A DNA stretch of 64,000 nucleotides from DATAQC01 sp038238185 (GCA_038238185.1 JBBRXY010000007.1:6170-70169); one strand, 5' to 3'; shown: positions 51,599 through 60,347, counted from the first letter of the stretch. Notes: generated by a model not told the origin, from the sequence alone. Made by a program: numbers and translations.

Positions 51599-52747
51599 TC
51601 AGCGGTAGTTGCCGGTGTGGCCGAGGCTGTATCGGCCGGGCTGGGGGAAGAGGGCCAGGCCGTGAGCGCCCTTGCCCACCGGGATGCGGTGGAGCAACTC
51701 GCCGGTGCGGGTGTCGATCACGTAGACCTCGGCGTTGTTCCGGCCGGTGATCCAGAACTGGGAGCCGTCGGCGGAGACGCCGCCCATGTCGGGACTGCCG
51801 CCGGGGATGTCCCAGTTGCCCGTCACCGTGTTGGTGGCCACGTCGATCACCGACACCGTGCCGCCACCGCGGTTGGTTGCGTACAACGACTTGGCGTCGC
51901 GGCTGAAGTAGAGCCCGTGGGTGCCCTTACCAGTCTCGATGAAAGTCTTCGTCTGCATGGTCTCGCCGTCGAGCACGTGCACACCGTCACGGTGTCCGGG
52001 CCGGTCCTGGTTGGCCACGTAGAACGTCTTGCCGTTGGGCGAGAGCCGGGTGTCGATCGGGGAGCCGCCAAGCTGGAGCTCACCGACGACGGCCATGGTC
52101 TTGACGTCGACCTTCACGACCCATCCGGAGAACTCGCAGGAGATCACGAAGTAGCTCCCGTCGGCCGAGAAATCGAGATGGTCGGGGCCCGAGTGGTCGA
52201 TCGTGACCGACTTGATGAGCTTCCAGGTATGGGCGTCGCGGAAGTCGAGCTGGCGGTACCGCTCGGCAACCACGATCGCGGTGGTGCCGTCGGGTGTGAA
52301 GTAGAGGTTGTACGGGTCGCGGATGGGAAAGGCCTCCCCCGGCTTGCCGCTCATCGGGTCAATTGGGGTGAGCGAGTCGCCCGCGGTGTTGTCGACGTAC
52401 AACGTCTTCAGGTCCCACGAGGGAGTGACGTGCTGGGGGCCGCCCCCAACTGCGTAGTGGCCGATGACCTTGTACGTGGAGGTGTCGATCACGTCGAGGG
52501 TGTTGGCCAGGCTGTTCGGGACGTAGGCCCGGGTGGGAACACCCTCGACCTCAGGGCTGAGGGCACCGGCGCCGGTGGCCGCGTACACGTTGGTGGGGGG
52601 CGCCGTGGTGGGCGTGGTGGTCGTCTCCGGGGCCTGGCTGGTCGGCGGGGCCTTGTCGGTGGTGGGGCTGGTGCTACCCCGACTGCTGGCACATCCGGCT
52701 GCGACCACGGCGGCGGCCAAGACGACTGCACTGAATCGGCTGAACAT
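51599..52747 (-). CDS. YncE-like beta-propeller lipoprotein
   Basis: The protein has 382 residues. The lipobox is VVAAGC (C at about 19), followed by a Thr/Pro-rich linker. The rest is a series of 40-45 residue YVTN-type propeller blades (AYVPNSLANTLDVIDTST, TRLSPNGKTFYVANQ, LYATNRGGGTVSVIDVATN). It would sit on the outer face of the membrane. YVTN propellers often bind ligands or other proteins, and no enzymatic motif is seen. Confidence 0.85.
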   Translation of the reverse strand: MFSRFSAVVLAAAVVAAGCASSRGSTSPTTDKAPPTSQAPETTTTPTTAPPTNVYAATGAGALSPEVEGVPTRAYVPNSLANTLDVIDTSTYKVIGHYAVGGGPQHVTPSWDLKTLYVDNTAGDSLTPIDPMSGKPGEAFPIRDPYNLYFTPDGTTAIVVAERYRQLDFRDAHTWKLIKSVTIDHSGPDHLDFSADGSYFVISCEFSGWVVKVDVKTMAVVGELQLGGSPIDTRLSPNGKTFYVANQDRPGHRDGVHVLDGETMQTKTFIETGKGTHGLYFSRDAKSLYATNRGGGTVSVIDVATNTVTGNWDIPGGSPDMGGVSADGSQFWITGRNNAEVYVIDTRTGELLHRIPVGKGAHGLALFPQPGRYSLGHTGNYR

Positions 52748-52780
52748 TGGAGGGGAATCTAGATGGTGGCCGGCGCCGGC

Positions 52781-53806
52781 TCAGAGCAGGCCGCACATGC
52801 GGGCGGTATTCGGCCACGGGGCCCAGCCCTCGGCCGCCTGCAGCTGGCGGGCGGCGGCGTCCTGGACGTCGGGGGGATAGTCCTGCGCCGAGCCGCTATA
52901 GCCCAGCGAGTGCCAGGTTCCGTCCTCGAACTGGTAGGCGCCACCGCCCGGGCTGCTGTAGTTGTTGCCCGACTCGAGCTGACGGATGCACGCCCAGGCG
53001 TCACCGTTGCCGGCAGGGGAGGACCCGCCTGCCGGCGCCGCGGTCGGCGGTGGGGCGGCGGGCGCAGGACCGGCCGACAGAGTGGGTTTGGGGGCTCCGG
53101 CGGCGGCAATGACCAGAGTCGGCACCGGGGCCGGCCGCGCCGCAGCAGCCTGGGCCAGACGACGGGCCTGCTCGGCCGCCACCAGCGACGTGACCTCACC
53201 GTTGACCTTGGTGAGGTTCGCCCGTTGGGTCTCCTCGGCGGCCTGGAGCGACGACTTCTCGGAGACGATCTGGGCGGCCTCGTTCTTGGCCCGTGCGAGG
53301 GTAGTGGCGAGGATGGCTTGGCGGGCGGCGAGGTCCTGCTTGGTGCCTCGCAGCTCTTCGACGGCCGAGCGGTCCATGCCCGCCACCAGGCTCAGGTAGG
53401 TGTCGTAGACGACGAGGTCGGAGCTGGCCCGCAGGCGCTTTCCGAGCACCGACACCGATCCGCCATGGGTGTAGGCGTCGACGGCCTGGCCGGCCAGGCG
53501 GCCCCGCGCCTCGTCTTGGTGCTGAGTGGCGACACGCACGCCGTTCTCGGCCTGGCGCAACGATTCCTGTACGTCGCCCATCGCCGCCTCGGCGGTGCGT
53601 ATCCGGCGGTCGGCCTCGATGACCCGCTGGGCCTGGGCCGACAACTCGTTGGTGAGGCGCTCGGCTTCGGCTCGCTTGTCGTCGACGGAGGCGGCGCCGG
53701 CCACGCGGGGGAAGGCGGTCGACTGGACGAACACGGACGTGAGGAGAGACACCGCCAGGAACGCAACGAGGGCAGGGGCGCGCCAAAGGCGAGGCTGGAG
53801 AGACAA
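52781..53806 (-). CDS. Secreted coiled-coil protein with Rpf/transglycosylase-like domain
   Basis: The protein has 341 residues. A signal peptide is followed by a long coiled coil (about 45-215) of the RipA/EnvC N-terminal type and an Ala/Pro linker. The C-terminus is a resuscitation-promoting-factor-like lysozyme fold (ACIRQLESGNNYSSPGGGAYQFEDGTWHSLG). The conserved Glu of RQLESG would be catalytic. It probably cleaves peptidoglycan during growth or division, positioned by the coiled coil. Confidence 0.85.
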   Translation of the reverse strand: MSLQPRLWRAPALVAFLAVSLLTSVFVQSTAFPRVAGAASVDDKRAEAERLTNELSAQAQRVIEADRRIRTAEAAMGDVQESLRQAENGVRVATQHQDEARGRLAGQAVDAYTHGGSVSVLGKRLRASSDLVVYDTYLSLVAGMDRSAVEELRGTKQDLAARQAILATTLARAKNEAAQIVSEKSSLQAAEETQRANLTKVNGEVTSLVAAEQARRLAQAAAARPAPVPTLVIAAAGAPKPTLSAGPAPAAPPPTAAPAGGSSPAGNGDAWACIRQLESGNNYSSPGGGAYQFEDGTWHSLGYSGSAQDYPPDVQDAAARQLQAAEGWAPWPNTARMCGLL

Positions 53807-53978
53807 GATCCTCCGACGCTAGCCACCCCGGGGGGGTGCCGCCAAACGAAGGGGGCGCCTCGGGGGAAGGAACTACAGCCGTGTGAGCACGGCGGCGAAG
53901 AAGGCAATGGAGGTCATTCGGCCGGCGTGAGGTGATCAGGTGCCGTCCCGCTCCACGCTGGTCGCCGACAATGGAGCG

Positions 53979-55031
53979 GTGACCCACCCACCCGGCCCGC
54001 CCGCCCTCCGGCTCAGCGTCCTCGACCAGACACCCGTGCCGGACGGGACGACCCCGGCCGACGCCGTGGCCGAGACCATGGCCCTGGCCCGGGCGGTCGA
54101 GCACCTCGGCTACCACCGCTACTGGGTGGCCGAGCATCACGACACGCCGTCGCTGGCCGGTACCGCTCCCGAGATCCTGGTGGCAGCTGTCGCGGCCGCC
54201 ACCACGACGATCCGGGTGGGTACGGGCGGAGTTCTGTTGCCTTACTACAGCCCACTCAAAGTGGCCGAGGTCTTCCGGATGCTCCACACCCTGTTCCCCG
54301 GGCGGATCGATCTGGGCATCGGCCGGGCCGCGGGCACCGACCCGGCGGCCGAGGCGGCTCTCCTAGCCGGCGGCGGGGCCTTCGGCGACAGATATTTCGC
54401 CAACCATCTGGCCGACCTGATCACCTTCCTGGGCGATGGGTTCCCGAGCGGCGACGACCACCCCTACGCCGGCGTGCGGGCCATGCCCGTTGGCACCGGC
54501 GGTCCGGCGGTGTGGCTTCTCGGCTCCAGCGGCCAGAGCAGCGCCGCAGCCGCTGCCTTCGGACTGGCGTTCGCCTATGCGCACTTCATCTCGCCGGACT
54601 TCGGTCCCGAGATCGTGGACGGCTACCGGCGGCGCTTTCGCGTGCCGCAGGGAGGTCTCCTTCCCGCTCCCGAGGCGTTGGTGGCGGTGCCGGTCGTGTG
54701 TGCCGACACCGATGCCGAGGCCGAGCGCCAGGCATCGTCCACCGATCTGTGGCGCCTCGGGCCCGAAGGGGCTCATCGTCCACCGATTCTGTCGCCCGAG
54801 CAGATCGTTGCCCACCCGTGGACGGAGCCGGACAGGGCACGGGCGGCACAGGGGCGGGCCAAGATGATCCTGGGTGCCCCCGACGGGGTCCGGGGCCGCC
54901 TGCAGGCCCTGGCTGGGGATTACGGCGCCAACGAGCTGATGATCGTCACGGTGTGCCACGACCCTCGGGCCCGCCTGCGGTCGTACGAGCTGCTGGCCGA
55001 GGCGTTCGCACTGCCGGGCCGGGGCGACTGA
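53979..55031 (+). CDS. LLM-class flavin-dependent oxidoreductase
   Basis: This luciferase-like monooxygenase of about 350 residues has RLSVLDQTPVPDGTTPADAV, YHRYWVAEHHDTPSLAGTAPE, IRVGTGGVLLPYYSPLKVAE and RIDLGIGRAAGTDP, all standard for the MsnO8/YvbT subgroup. It would use FMN and oxygen. The GTG at 53979 is preferred, with a GTG at 53940 possible upstream. Substrate unknown. Confidence 0.9.
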   Translation: MTHPPGPPALRLSVLDQTPVPDGTTPADAVAETMALARAVEHLGYHRYWVAEHHDTPSLAGTAPEILVAAVAAATTTIRVGTGGVLLPYYSPLKVAEVFRMLHTLFPGRIDLGIGRAAGTDPAAEAALLAGGGAFGDRYFANHLADLITFLGDGFPSGDDHPYAGVRAMPVGTGGPAVWLLGSSGQSSAAAAAFGLAFAYAHFISPDFGPEIVDGYRRRFRVPQGGLLPAPEALVAVPVVCADTDAEAERQASSTDLWRLGPEGAHRPPILSPEQIVAHPWTEPDRARAAQGRAKMILGAPDGVRGRLQALAGDYGANELMIVTVCHDPRARLRSYELLAEAFALPGRGD

Positions 55032-55044
55032 GTGCGGCTTCCGC

Positions 55045-55389
55045 TCAGCGGCCCCGCCGCTTCCTCCACCGTTCCCACCACTTGGGCCGGCCCTCGGCCT
55101 CGCCCAGTTCGGCCAGTACCTCCGGGACCGCGGCGTTGACGATGTCCTCCGCCTCGTCGAGAAGCTCGGCCGCGCCTTCGTCGAGGCCGGGGGGCTCGTC
55201 CGGTGTCGCCGGGCTCACCAGGGTGCCGTGCCGCCAGTCGACGTCGGCCAGGCGGGGTTCGAACGCGCTGCAGCCGTCCGGGCAACGCCATGGCGCTTCG
55301 GGCGCCAGGTCGAGCGCACACTTGCGAACGGTCTCCCCTCCGGCGTAGGTCCGGCTCTGGTAGTGCTTGCAGTCGGTGCGCATCGGCAT
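55045..55389 (-). CDS. Small cysteine-motif protein
   Basis: The protein has 114 residues from ATG 55389. The N-terminus MPMRTDCKHYQSRTYAGGETVRKCALD and later WRCPDGCSAFEP provide a four-cysteine zinc- or cluster-binding knuckle. The C-terminus is a helical, acidic then basic tail. It is an actinobacterial conserved protein of unknown role. Confidence 0.65.
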   Translation of the reverse strand: MPMRTDCKHYQSRTYAGGETVRKCALDLAPEAPWRCPDGCSAFEPRLADVDWRHGTLVSPATPDEPPGLDEGAAELLDEAEDIVNAAVPEVLAELGEAEGRPKWWERWRKRRGR

Positions 55390-55472
55390 GCCTCCATGGT
55401 GGCAGGACTGAGCGCCGTGGAGGGGCACCCGGAACGGACCGGCCGTGCACCGGCCCGTCGGTGATAATTCGG

Positions 55473-55501
55473 TTGACGCCACGGCGAAGACATGGTCCGA
55501 T
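55473..55501 (+). promoter_or_regulatory. Sigma-70-type promoter of the whiB7-like gene
   Basis: TTGACG (55473-55478) and TCCGAT (55496-55501) are spaced by exactly 17 bp. The predicted start of transcription, near 55508, gives a leader of about 300 nt before the whiB-like ATG. Confidence 0.5.
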
Positions 55502-55809
55502 AGCGGGTAGGCATCCCTCCAGCCAGCATGAGGTCACGGTGTTCCGAGTAGCGAGCTACGTCGACAAGCAGGGCCGAGACGCCCAGCCGGCGCGCCCGCG
55601 CACGTGGATGCGCACCGGGCGGGCCCGCCGGTCGTTTGCCAACGGTCACGCAATTCAATGGCCTCGAGGTCGAGGAGGAGGTCGCAGCGGCTAGATCCGC
55701 AGCCACCTCCGAATCAAGGCCCCGAGGCCGCCGGCACCAGCCGGCGGCCTTTCGCTTTTGCAGGGGAGGCAGCTGAGCACACCGAACAACGAGAGAAGGG
55801 AACGAGGCC
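55502..55809 (+). ncRNA. Probable attenuator leader of the whiB7-like gene
   Basis: The leader is about 300 nt long. It holds a small ORF at 55528-55551 (MRSRCSE), an overlapping GTG-started 51-codon ORF at 55539-55694 and a third open frame running through the terminator. A strong intrinsic terminator lies at 55726-55759, only 50 nt before the WhiB-like start. Mycobacterial whiB7 has the same design: a uORF and a terminator that is bypassed when antibiotics stall ribosomes. This reading is by analogy. Confidence 0.5.
55726..55759 (+). terminator. Intrinsic terminator in the whiB7-like leader
   Basis: GGCCGCCGGC pairs with GCCGGCGGCC over 10 bp around the loop ACCA, and TTTCGCTTTT follows. 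This is the strongest intrinsic terminator seen in the window. Confidence 0.85.
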
Positions 55810-56133
55810 ATGTCGGCCGAGCGGTGGTTCGAAGAGGAAACGGAATCGACGGCGGACGCGTTGGCCGCGTCAGCCCGGTGCAGTGACGGTACGGGCGACC
55901 TGGTCGCGCTCTTCTACTCGGAGCAGCTCGACGACATCGCCGGGGCGAAGGCCATCTGCAGTGAGTGCCCGATCCGTCAGTCGTGCTTCGAGGCCGCCCT
56001 CGTTCGCCGGGAGCCCTACGGCGTGTGGGGCGGGCAGCTGTTCTTCAAGGGCAGGGTGCTGGCCATGAAGCGACCGCGAGGACGCCCGCCCAAGAACGCT
56101 CGAACGCCCATGCCCGAGGCGGGGTGTGCCTGA
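55810..56133 (+). CDS. whiB7: WhiB7-like iron-sulfur regulator with AT-hook
   Basis: This 107-residue Wbl protein has four cysteines (C24, C50, C53, C59) for a [4Fe-4S] cluster, as in AICSECPIRQSCF, and the turn GVWGG (71-75). The C-terminus KRPRGRPPKN is an AT-hook. This is the pattern of WhiB7 (GVWGGEIFDQGS then KRPRGRPRK in M. tuberculosis), so an antibiotic-stress activator acting with the principal sigma factor is likely. The leader contains a terminator, also like whiB7. An ABC-F gene of the kind WhiB7 controls is 1.8 kb downstream, but no shared promoter was seen. Confidence 0.82.
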   Translation: MSAERWFEEETESTADALAASARCSDGTGDLVALFYSEQLDDIAGAKAICSECPIRQSCFEAALVRREPYGVWGGQLFFKGRVLAMKRPRGRPPKNARTPMPEAGCA

Positions 56134-56196
56134 GACCGGGTGATTGAACCCAGCCGAGTGCGATGCTCGCGCTGCGTGTGTTACGCGACGCTGCTC

Positions 56197-56288
56197 AGGG
56201 TCCAGAAGATAACTACCTGTGCATTCCGGAAGCCACCTACCAGCGGATTCTCATCATCGAATGCTCAGGTAGTTATCTTTCTGACCCT
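56197..56288. mobile_element. Foldback element with 30-bp inverted arms
   Basis: The arms 56197-56226 and 56259-56288 are inverted and match at 26 of 30 positions (core GATAACTACCTG with GCATTC), around a 32-nt loop. The element sits between the convergent whiB7-like and glycosylase genes, and its right end reaches the glycosylase stop. AT content is above that of the flanks. It could be a MITE-like insertion or a large bidirectional hairpin. Confidence 0.55.
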
Positions 56289-57229
56289 CAGGCCGGCTCG
56301 ATCCAGTCGGCGGTGAGGAACAGCCAGAAGGCCAGACCTGCCCACGGTCCGTAGGGCGAGAACCGCTCGACGATGGCTGCGTCGGCCACGCTCGGTCGGC
56401 CGACCAGGCGCGCGTACTTCGGACGGGTCCACGAATCGAGGACCAGGCGCGAGTACCGGCCGAGCAGGACCATCACGTGGCTGGCGGCATAGGGGCCCAC
56501 GCCGGGGAGGGCTTGCAGCCGGAGGTCGACCTCGTCGTCGTCGAGGACCGGGTCGCTCAACCCTTCGAGGTCGAGGATGCCGTCGGCGGCGGCAGTGGCG
56601 AGGGCGATCAGATAGGGACCGCGATAACCGGCCCGCACGACCTCACGGTAGAAGCGCTCGTCGGCTCCAGCCATGGCTTCGGGCGTGGGAAAGGTGCGGC
56701 CGGCCGTGCCCGTCGACGGCGCTCCTGGAGCGGCGACGCCGAGGTGCTCGACGAGGGCGCCGATCATGCGTTGCGTGCCCGCCCACGAGCAGTTCGTCGT
56801 GCACAGCGTCTTGGCCACGTCTTCGAACACGGTCGGACTACGCACCAGACGACCGGCACCGTCGGCGACCCACGCCAGGTCGGGGTCGGCCGCGACGAGG
56901 GCGTAGAACGTGGACAGGTCCTCGTCGAGGCGGAGGATCCGTTGCATCTGGACTCGTACCTGGTCGGCGTCCCCGGATCGGACCCGGGGACCGAGGAGGG
57001 TGACCCGAGCCACACCGGTTCCGGTCGCCACCACCAGGACGGTCCGTGCTCGCCGGGTCCGGGTGGCGGGCAGCGGGATGGTGATCTTGAAGGTCCGGGT
57101 CTCGAGATCGAGAACCATGGGCGGCAGGGCGGTCAACCCGTGCGACCGCAGCGTCCTCCACAGGTCCACCGGCTCGCCTCCGGGGCCCTCCAGAGCGACG
57201 TCGAAGGCGGCGGGCGTGGCTGGGCTCAT
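56288..57229 (-). CDS. HhH-GPD DNA glycosylase (AlkA/3-methyladenine type)
   Basis: The protein has 313 residues. The helix-hairpin-helix and catalytic region LPGVGPYAASHVMVLLGRYSRLVLDSWT has the GPD-type aspartate in LDS. It also has VFEDVAKTLCTTNCSWAGTQRMI as in AlkA-like enzymes. It would excise alkylated or damaged bases. The ATG at 57229 gives a tidy start, and longer upstream frames look non-coding. The stop is inside the foldback element's right arm. Confidence 0.8.
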   Translation of the reverse strand: MSPATPAAFDVALEGPGGEPVDLWRTLRSHGLTALPPMVLDLETRTFKITIPLPATRTRRARTVLVVATGTGVARVTLLGPRVRSGDADQVRVQMQRILRLDEDLSTFYALVAADPDLAWVADGAGRLVRSPTVFEDVAKTLCTTNCSWAGTQRMIGALVEHLGVAAPGAPSTGTAGRTFPTPEAMAGADERFYREVVRAGYRGPYLIALATAAADGILDLEGLSDPVLDDDEVDLRLQALPGVGPYAASHVMVLLGRYSRLVLDSWTRPKYARLVGRPSVADAAIVERFSPYGPWAGLAFWLFLTADWIEPA

Positions 57230-57249
57230 TCGGGGGTAGGACGTTAGCC

Positions 57250-57399
57250 GTGGACGACACCGGAACGGACCAGGACCACAAAGCCGTCGACGACGATTCG
57301 ACCGGCGACGTCCCGGCGCTCGACGACGACCGTCTCGACGAGCTGGGGGATCGGATCCAGTCGGTGCGGGCCGAGGCCGAGGACGTCGTAAGGGCGTAG
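57250..57399 (+). CDS. Small acidic conserved protein
   Basis: This 49-residue protein (GTG start) ends DDDRLDELGDRIQSVRAEAE followed by DVVRA, a helical motif seen in small actinobacterial proteins. It is divergent from the glycosylase gene, 20 bp away. No function is known. Confidence 0.5.
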   Translation: MDDTGTDQDHKAVDDDSTGDVPALDDDRLDELGDRIQSVRAEAEDVVRA

Positions 57400-57516
57400 C
57401 CGACACCGACGACGAGGCCTACGCCGACAGTGGCGACGAGGTCGGATCACGGCGGTTGTCGCTCGGGATACCTGGGAACACCCTGGACAAGAGTCAGCGG
57501 TCCGGAAGGAGCTCCC

Positions 57517-57878
57517 GTGTCGAGGCCATTTCGTCTTCTGTCGGCGGCGGTGATCGCCGGGGCTGTGCTCGTGGGATGTGGCACCAGCAAATCGACCCAG
57601 GACGCCACCATCAGCGAGTGCACTGCCGACCCGGGGGGAGGAAAGCCCACCGCCAAGGGCCTGGTCACGAACACGTCGTCGGAGTCGAGCACCTTCTTCC
57701 TCCGCGTCGGCTTCTACGACCCCAGCGGCAACCGCGTCTCCGAAGGTGTCGACACCGTCGGCAGCGTCAATTCCGGCGGCGGCACCGGTCCCTGGAACGC
57801 GACCGGGCGGCCGACGCCAACGGTCCATTGACGTGCAAGGTCGTGACCCTGCGCCGGACAGCCGCCCCGGGCGGCTGA
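57517..57878 (+). pseudogene. Small lipoprotein (FxLYD-like), one frameshift
   Basis: A GGAAGGA site precedes the GTG. The signal ends VLVGC. The mature part contains GKPTAKGLVTNTSSESSTFFLRVGFYD, an FxLYD/DUF3426-like beta domain. Near 57808 the frame breaks. The first frame stops at 57831, while the next frame reads ADANGPLTCKVVTLRR to 57878, which completes the domain. One lost base in ggcggccg explains it. A sequencing error is likely. Confidence 0.65.
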
Positions 57879-57886
57879 TTGACGCA

Positions 57887-57947
57887 CCGTCGTTCTGGCG
57901 TGCGGACGGCTCCCGCAATCGCGACGTTTCGCACGCCAGAACGACGG
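57887..57947. repeat. Perfect 18-bp inverted repeat
   Basis: CCGTCGTTCTGGCGTGCG and its exact reverse complement (57930-57947) flank a 25-nt spacer. The repeat lies between the small lipoprotein stop and the ABC-F gene. It could be a terminator or a repetitive hairpin element; no T-tract follows. Confidence 0.7.
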
Positions 57948-57967
57948 GGTGATAGCCCGAGAGAGCC

Positions 57968-59722
57968 ATGATCCTCGTCGATCTCACCGATGTCGGCGCC
58001 CGCCGCCCTGACCGGCCGCTGTTCGAGGGCCTGTCTCTCACCGTCGCATCGGGCGATCGCCTCGGGGTGGTCGGGCGCAATGGCGGTGGGAAGTCGACGC
58101 TGCTCCGGGTGCTGGCGGGCGAGACGGAGCCGGATGACGGCACGGTGCGCCGGGGTCGGGGCGTGCGGGTGGGGTTTCTCAGCCAGCGACCGGTGCTACT
58201 CCCCGGCACGGTGAGGGCGGCCGTCGGGACGCATTGGGAGGCCGCGGCCATCCTCGACCGGCTGGGCATGACCCCTCTGGTCGACGCCGATGTGGCCACC
58301 CTGTCGGGGGGACAGGAGAAGCGGGTGGCCCTGGCCCGGGTGCTGGTGGCCGAGGTCGACCTCCTCGTGCTCGACGAGCCCACCAACCATCTCGATCTCG
58401 ATGCCGTGCGCTGGTTGGAGGACCGCCTGGCCCGATTTAACGGCGGGCTGGTGGTGGTCACCCACGACCGTCACGTCCTCGACCGGGTGACCACGCGGGT
58501 GCTGGAGCTCGACCGGGGCCGGGGTTTCGTGCACGACGGTGGCTACCAGTCCTACCTCGACGCCCGGGTCGAGCGAGCCGACAAGGACGCCAGCGCCGAG
58601 GCCGTGCGTCGCAACCTGGCGCGGGTGGAGCTGGCGTGGTTGCGGCGGGGCGCCCCGGCGCGCACGCGCAAGTCCAAGGCACGCATCGCCAGCGCCACGA
58701 CCATCGTCGAGGGAGGGCCGCCACCGCCCGATCGCCCCGGCGCCCTCGACCTGGGCGCCGCCCGCCGTGGTGTGAGCACCCCCAGGTTGGGCGACAGAGT
58801 CGTTGTTCTCCACGGCGTCGGCCATCGGTACGGCAACGACCCCTGGCTCTTCGCCGATGTCGAGCTCGACCTGGGGCCGGGCGACCGTCTCGGCATCGTC
58901 GGACCAAACGGCTCGGGCAAGTCGACGCTGCTCGACGTCATGGCCGGGCGCCTAGCTCCCGCCGCCGGCAGGGTGGAGATCGGCCCGACGGTACGCCTGG
59001 GCTACTACGACCAGGTTGGTCGCGAGCTCGACCCCACCCTGACCGTGCGCGCGGCCGTGTCCGGAAAGGCCGGCAAGCCGAGCTGGGAGCAGGCCCGCCT
59101 CATGGAGCAATTCTGGTTCGACGACGACGCCCAGTGGGCGCCCATCGCCACCTTGTCGGGTGGCGAGCGTCGCCGTCTCCAGCTCCTCCTCGTCCTGGCC
59201 GACCTGCCCAACGTGATCATCCTCGACGAGCCCACCAACGACCTCGACCTCGACACCCTTCGGGTGGTCGAGGACTACCTCGACGGCTGGCCCGGTTCTG
59301 TCGTCGTGGTCAGTCACGACCGGGCCCATCTCGAGCGCACCGTCGACGACGTGCTGGTGCTCGACGGCCACGGGGGCACGAGCAGGCCGCCAGGCGGGTT
59401 CGCCGCGTACGAGGCCACCCGGATGCAGAGGCGCGGGCCGAAGGTGGCGACGCCGGCCGGAGCGCCTCGCGCACAGCCCGAGGTCCAGGCCACGCCGGTG
59501 AAGAAGCAGCGTTCGCCGAGCACGGTGCGGCGACTGATCGCCGAGACCGAACGCGAGCTCACCGAGGCCAGCGGTCGTCGTGACGACCTCAGCGCCGAGA
59601 TGGGCGGCAGCGCCGATCACCTGGCCTTGGCTCCGTTGGCCACCGAGCTGGCAGCCGTCGAGGCCCGGGTGGTCGTGCTCGAGGAGCGCTGGCTCGCTCT
59701 GGCCGACGAGCTCGGCGGCTGA
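57968..59722 (+). CDS. ABC-F family ATPase (Uup/EttA-like)
   Basis: The protein has 584 residues and two ABC domains without membrane parts. Walker A motifs are GRNGGGKST (K42) and GPNGSGKST. Signatures are LSGGQEKR and LSGGERRR, with LDEPTNHLD and LDEPTNDLD as Walker B. A C-terminal coiled coil (TVRRLIAETERELTEASGRR) fits Uup. ABC-F proteins act on ribosomes or on branched DNA, and some give antibiotic resistance. The linker between the ABC domains is of ordinary length, so the type cannot be decided. Confidence 0.93.
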   Translation: MILVDLTDVGARRPDRPLFEGLSLTVASGDRLGVVGRNGGGKSTLLRVLAGETEPDDGTVRRGRGVRVGFLSQRPVLLPGTVRAAVGTHWEAAAILDRLGMTPLVDADVATLSGGQEKRVALARVLVAEVDLLVLDEPTNHLDLDAVRWLEDRLARFNGGLVVVTHDRHVLDRVTTRVLELDRGRGFVHDGGYQSYLDARVERADKDASAEAVRRNLARVELAWLRRGAPARTRKSKARIASATTIVEGGPPPPDRPGALDLGAARRGVSTPRLGDRVVVLHGVGHRYGNDPWLFADVELDLGPGDRLGIVGPNGSGKSTLLDVMAGRLAPAAGRVEIGPTVRLGYYDQVGRELDPTLTVRAAVSGKAGKPSWEQARLMEQFWFDDDAQWAPIATLSGGERRRLQLLLVLADLPNVIILDEPTNDLDLDTLRVVEDYLDGWPGSVVVVSHDRAHLERTVDDVLVLDGHGGTSRPPGGFAAYEATRMQRRGPKVATPAGAPRAQPEVQATPVKKQRSPSTVRRLIAETERELTEASGRRDDLSAEMGGSADHLALAPLATELAAVEARVVVLEERWLALADELGG

Positions 59723-59858
59723 GGGTCACCACTCCGGCGTTTTGGCGCGCTGAGCGACGCCGGGAGGTGATGAGCGCGACATGAACCCGACGGGACGTTC
59801 GGGTTTTCGGTCGACTGGGGTAGAACGGGGCCATGCCCACTCACGTGACCGCACGCTC

Positions 59859-60341
59859 ATGACCTTGACCCGGTGGATCGCCCGCCCCATGCTGGCCAGC
59901 GTCTTCATCAACGGTGGCATCGACACGCTGCGGAATCCCGAACCCCGTGTCGGCATGGCTGAGCCCGTCACCTCCCAGCTGGCTGGGCGCCTTCCCTTGC
60001 CCGACGACACCGACAAGCTGGTGAAGGTCAACGCCGGCGTCCAGATCGGTGCCGGGTTGCTGTTGTCCATCGGGCGCTTTCCCCGTCTGTCGGCGCTCGC
60101 CTTGGCCGGGTCCATCGTGCCCACCACCCTGGCCGGCCACCGGTTCTGGGAGCAGGACGATGCCGCGACCAAGGCCCAGCAACAGATCCAGTTCATGAAG
60201 AACCTGGGGCTCCTCGGTGGACTCATCTTGGCGGCGGTCGACACCGGCGGCGCACCGTCCCTGACCTGGAGGGCCAAGCGGGCCGCCCGCCGGGCGCGTA
60301 AGTCGGCTCATGTCATGGCCGAACACCTGCCCGTCGGCTGA
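59859..60341 (+). CDS. DoxX family membrane protein
   Basis: The protein has 160 residues. The start MTLTRWIARPMLASVFINGGIDTLRNP and four hydrophobic segments are typical of DoxX/DUF417 proteins, which act in thiol and redox homeostasis at the membrane. The ATG at 59859 is preferred; an upstream in-frame GTG would add a low-complexity extension. NuoF follows after 6 nt. Confidence 0.8.
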   Translation: MTLTRWIARPMLASVFINGGIDTLRNPEPRVGMAEPVTSQLAGRLPLPDDTDKLVKVNAGVQIGAGLLLSIGRFPRLSALALAGSIVPTTLAGHRFWEQDDAATKAQQQIQFMKNLGLLGGLILAAVDTGGAPSLTWRAKRAARRARKSAHVMAEHLPVG

Positions 60342-60347
60342 TCGACG

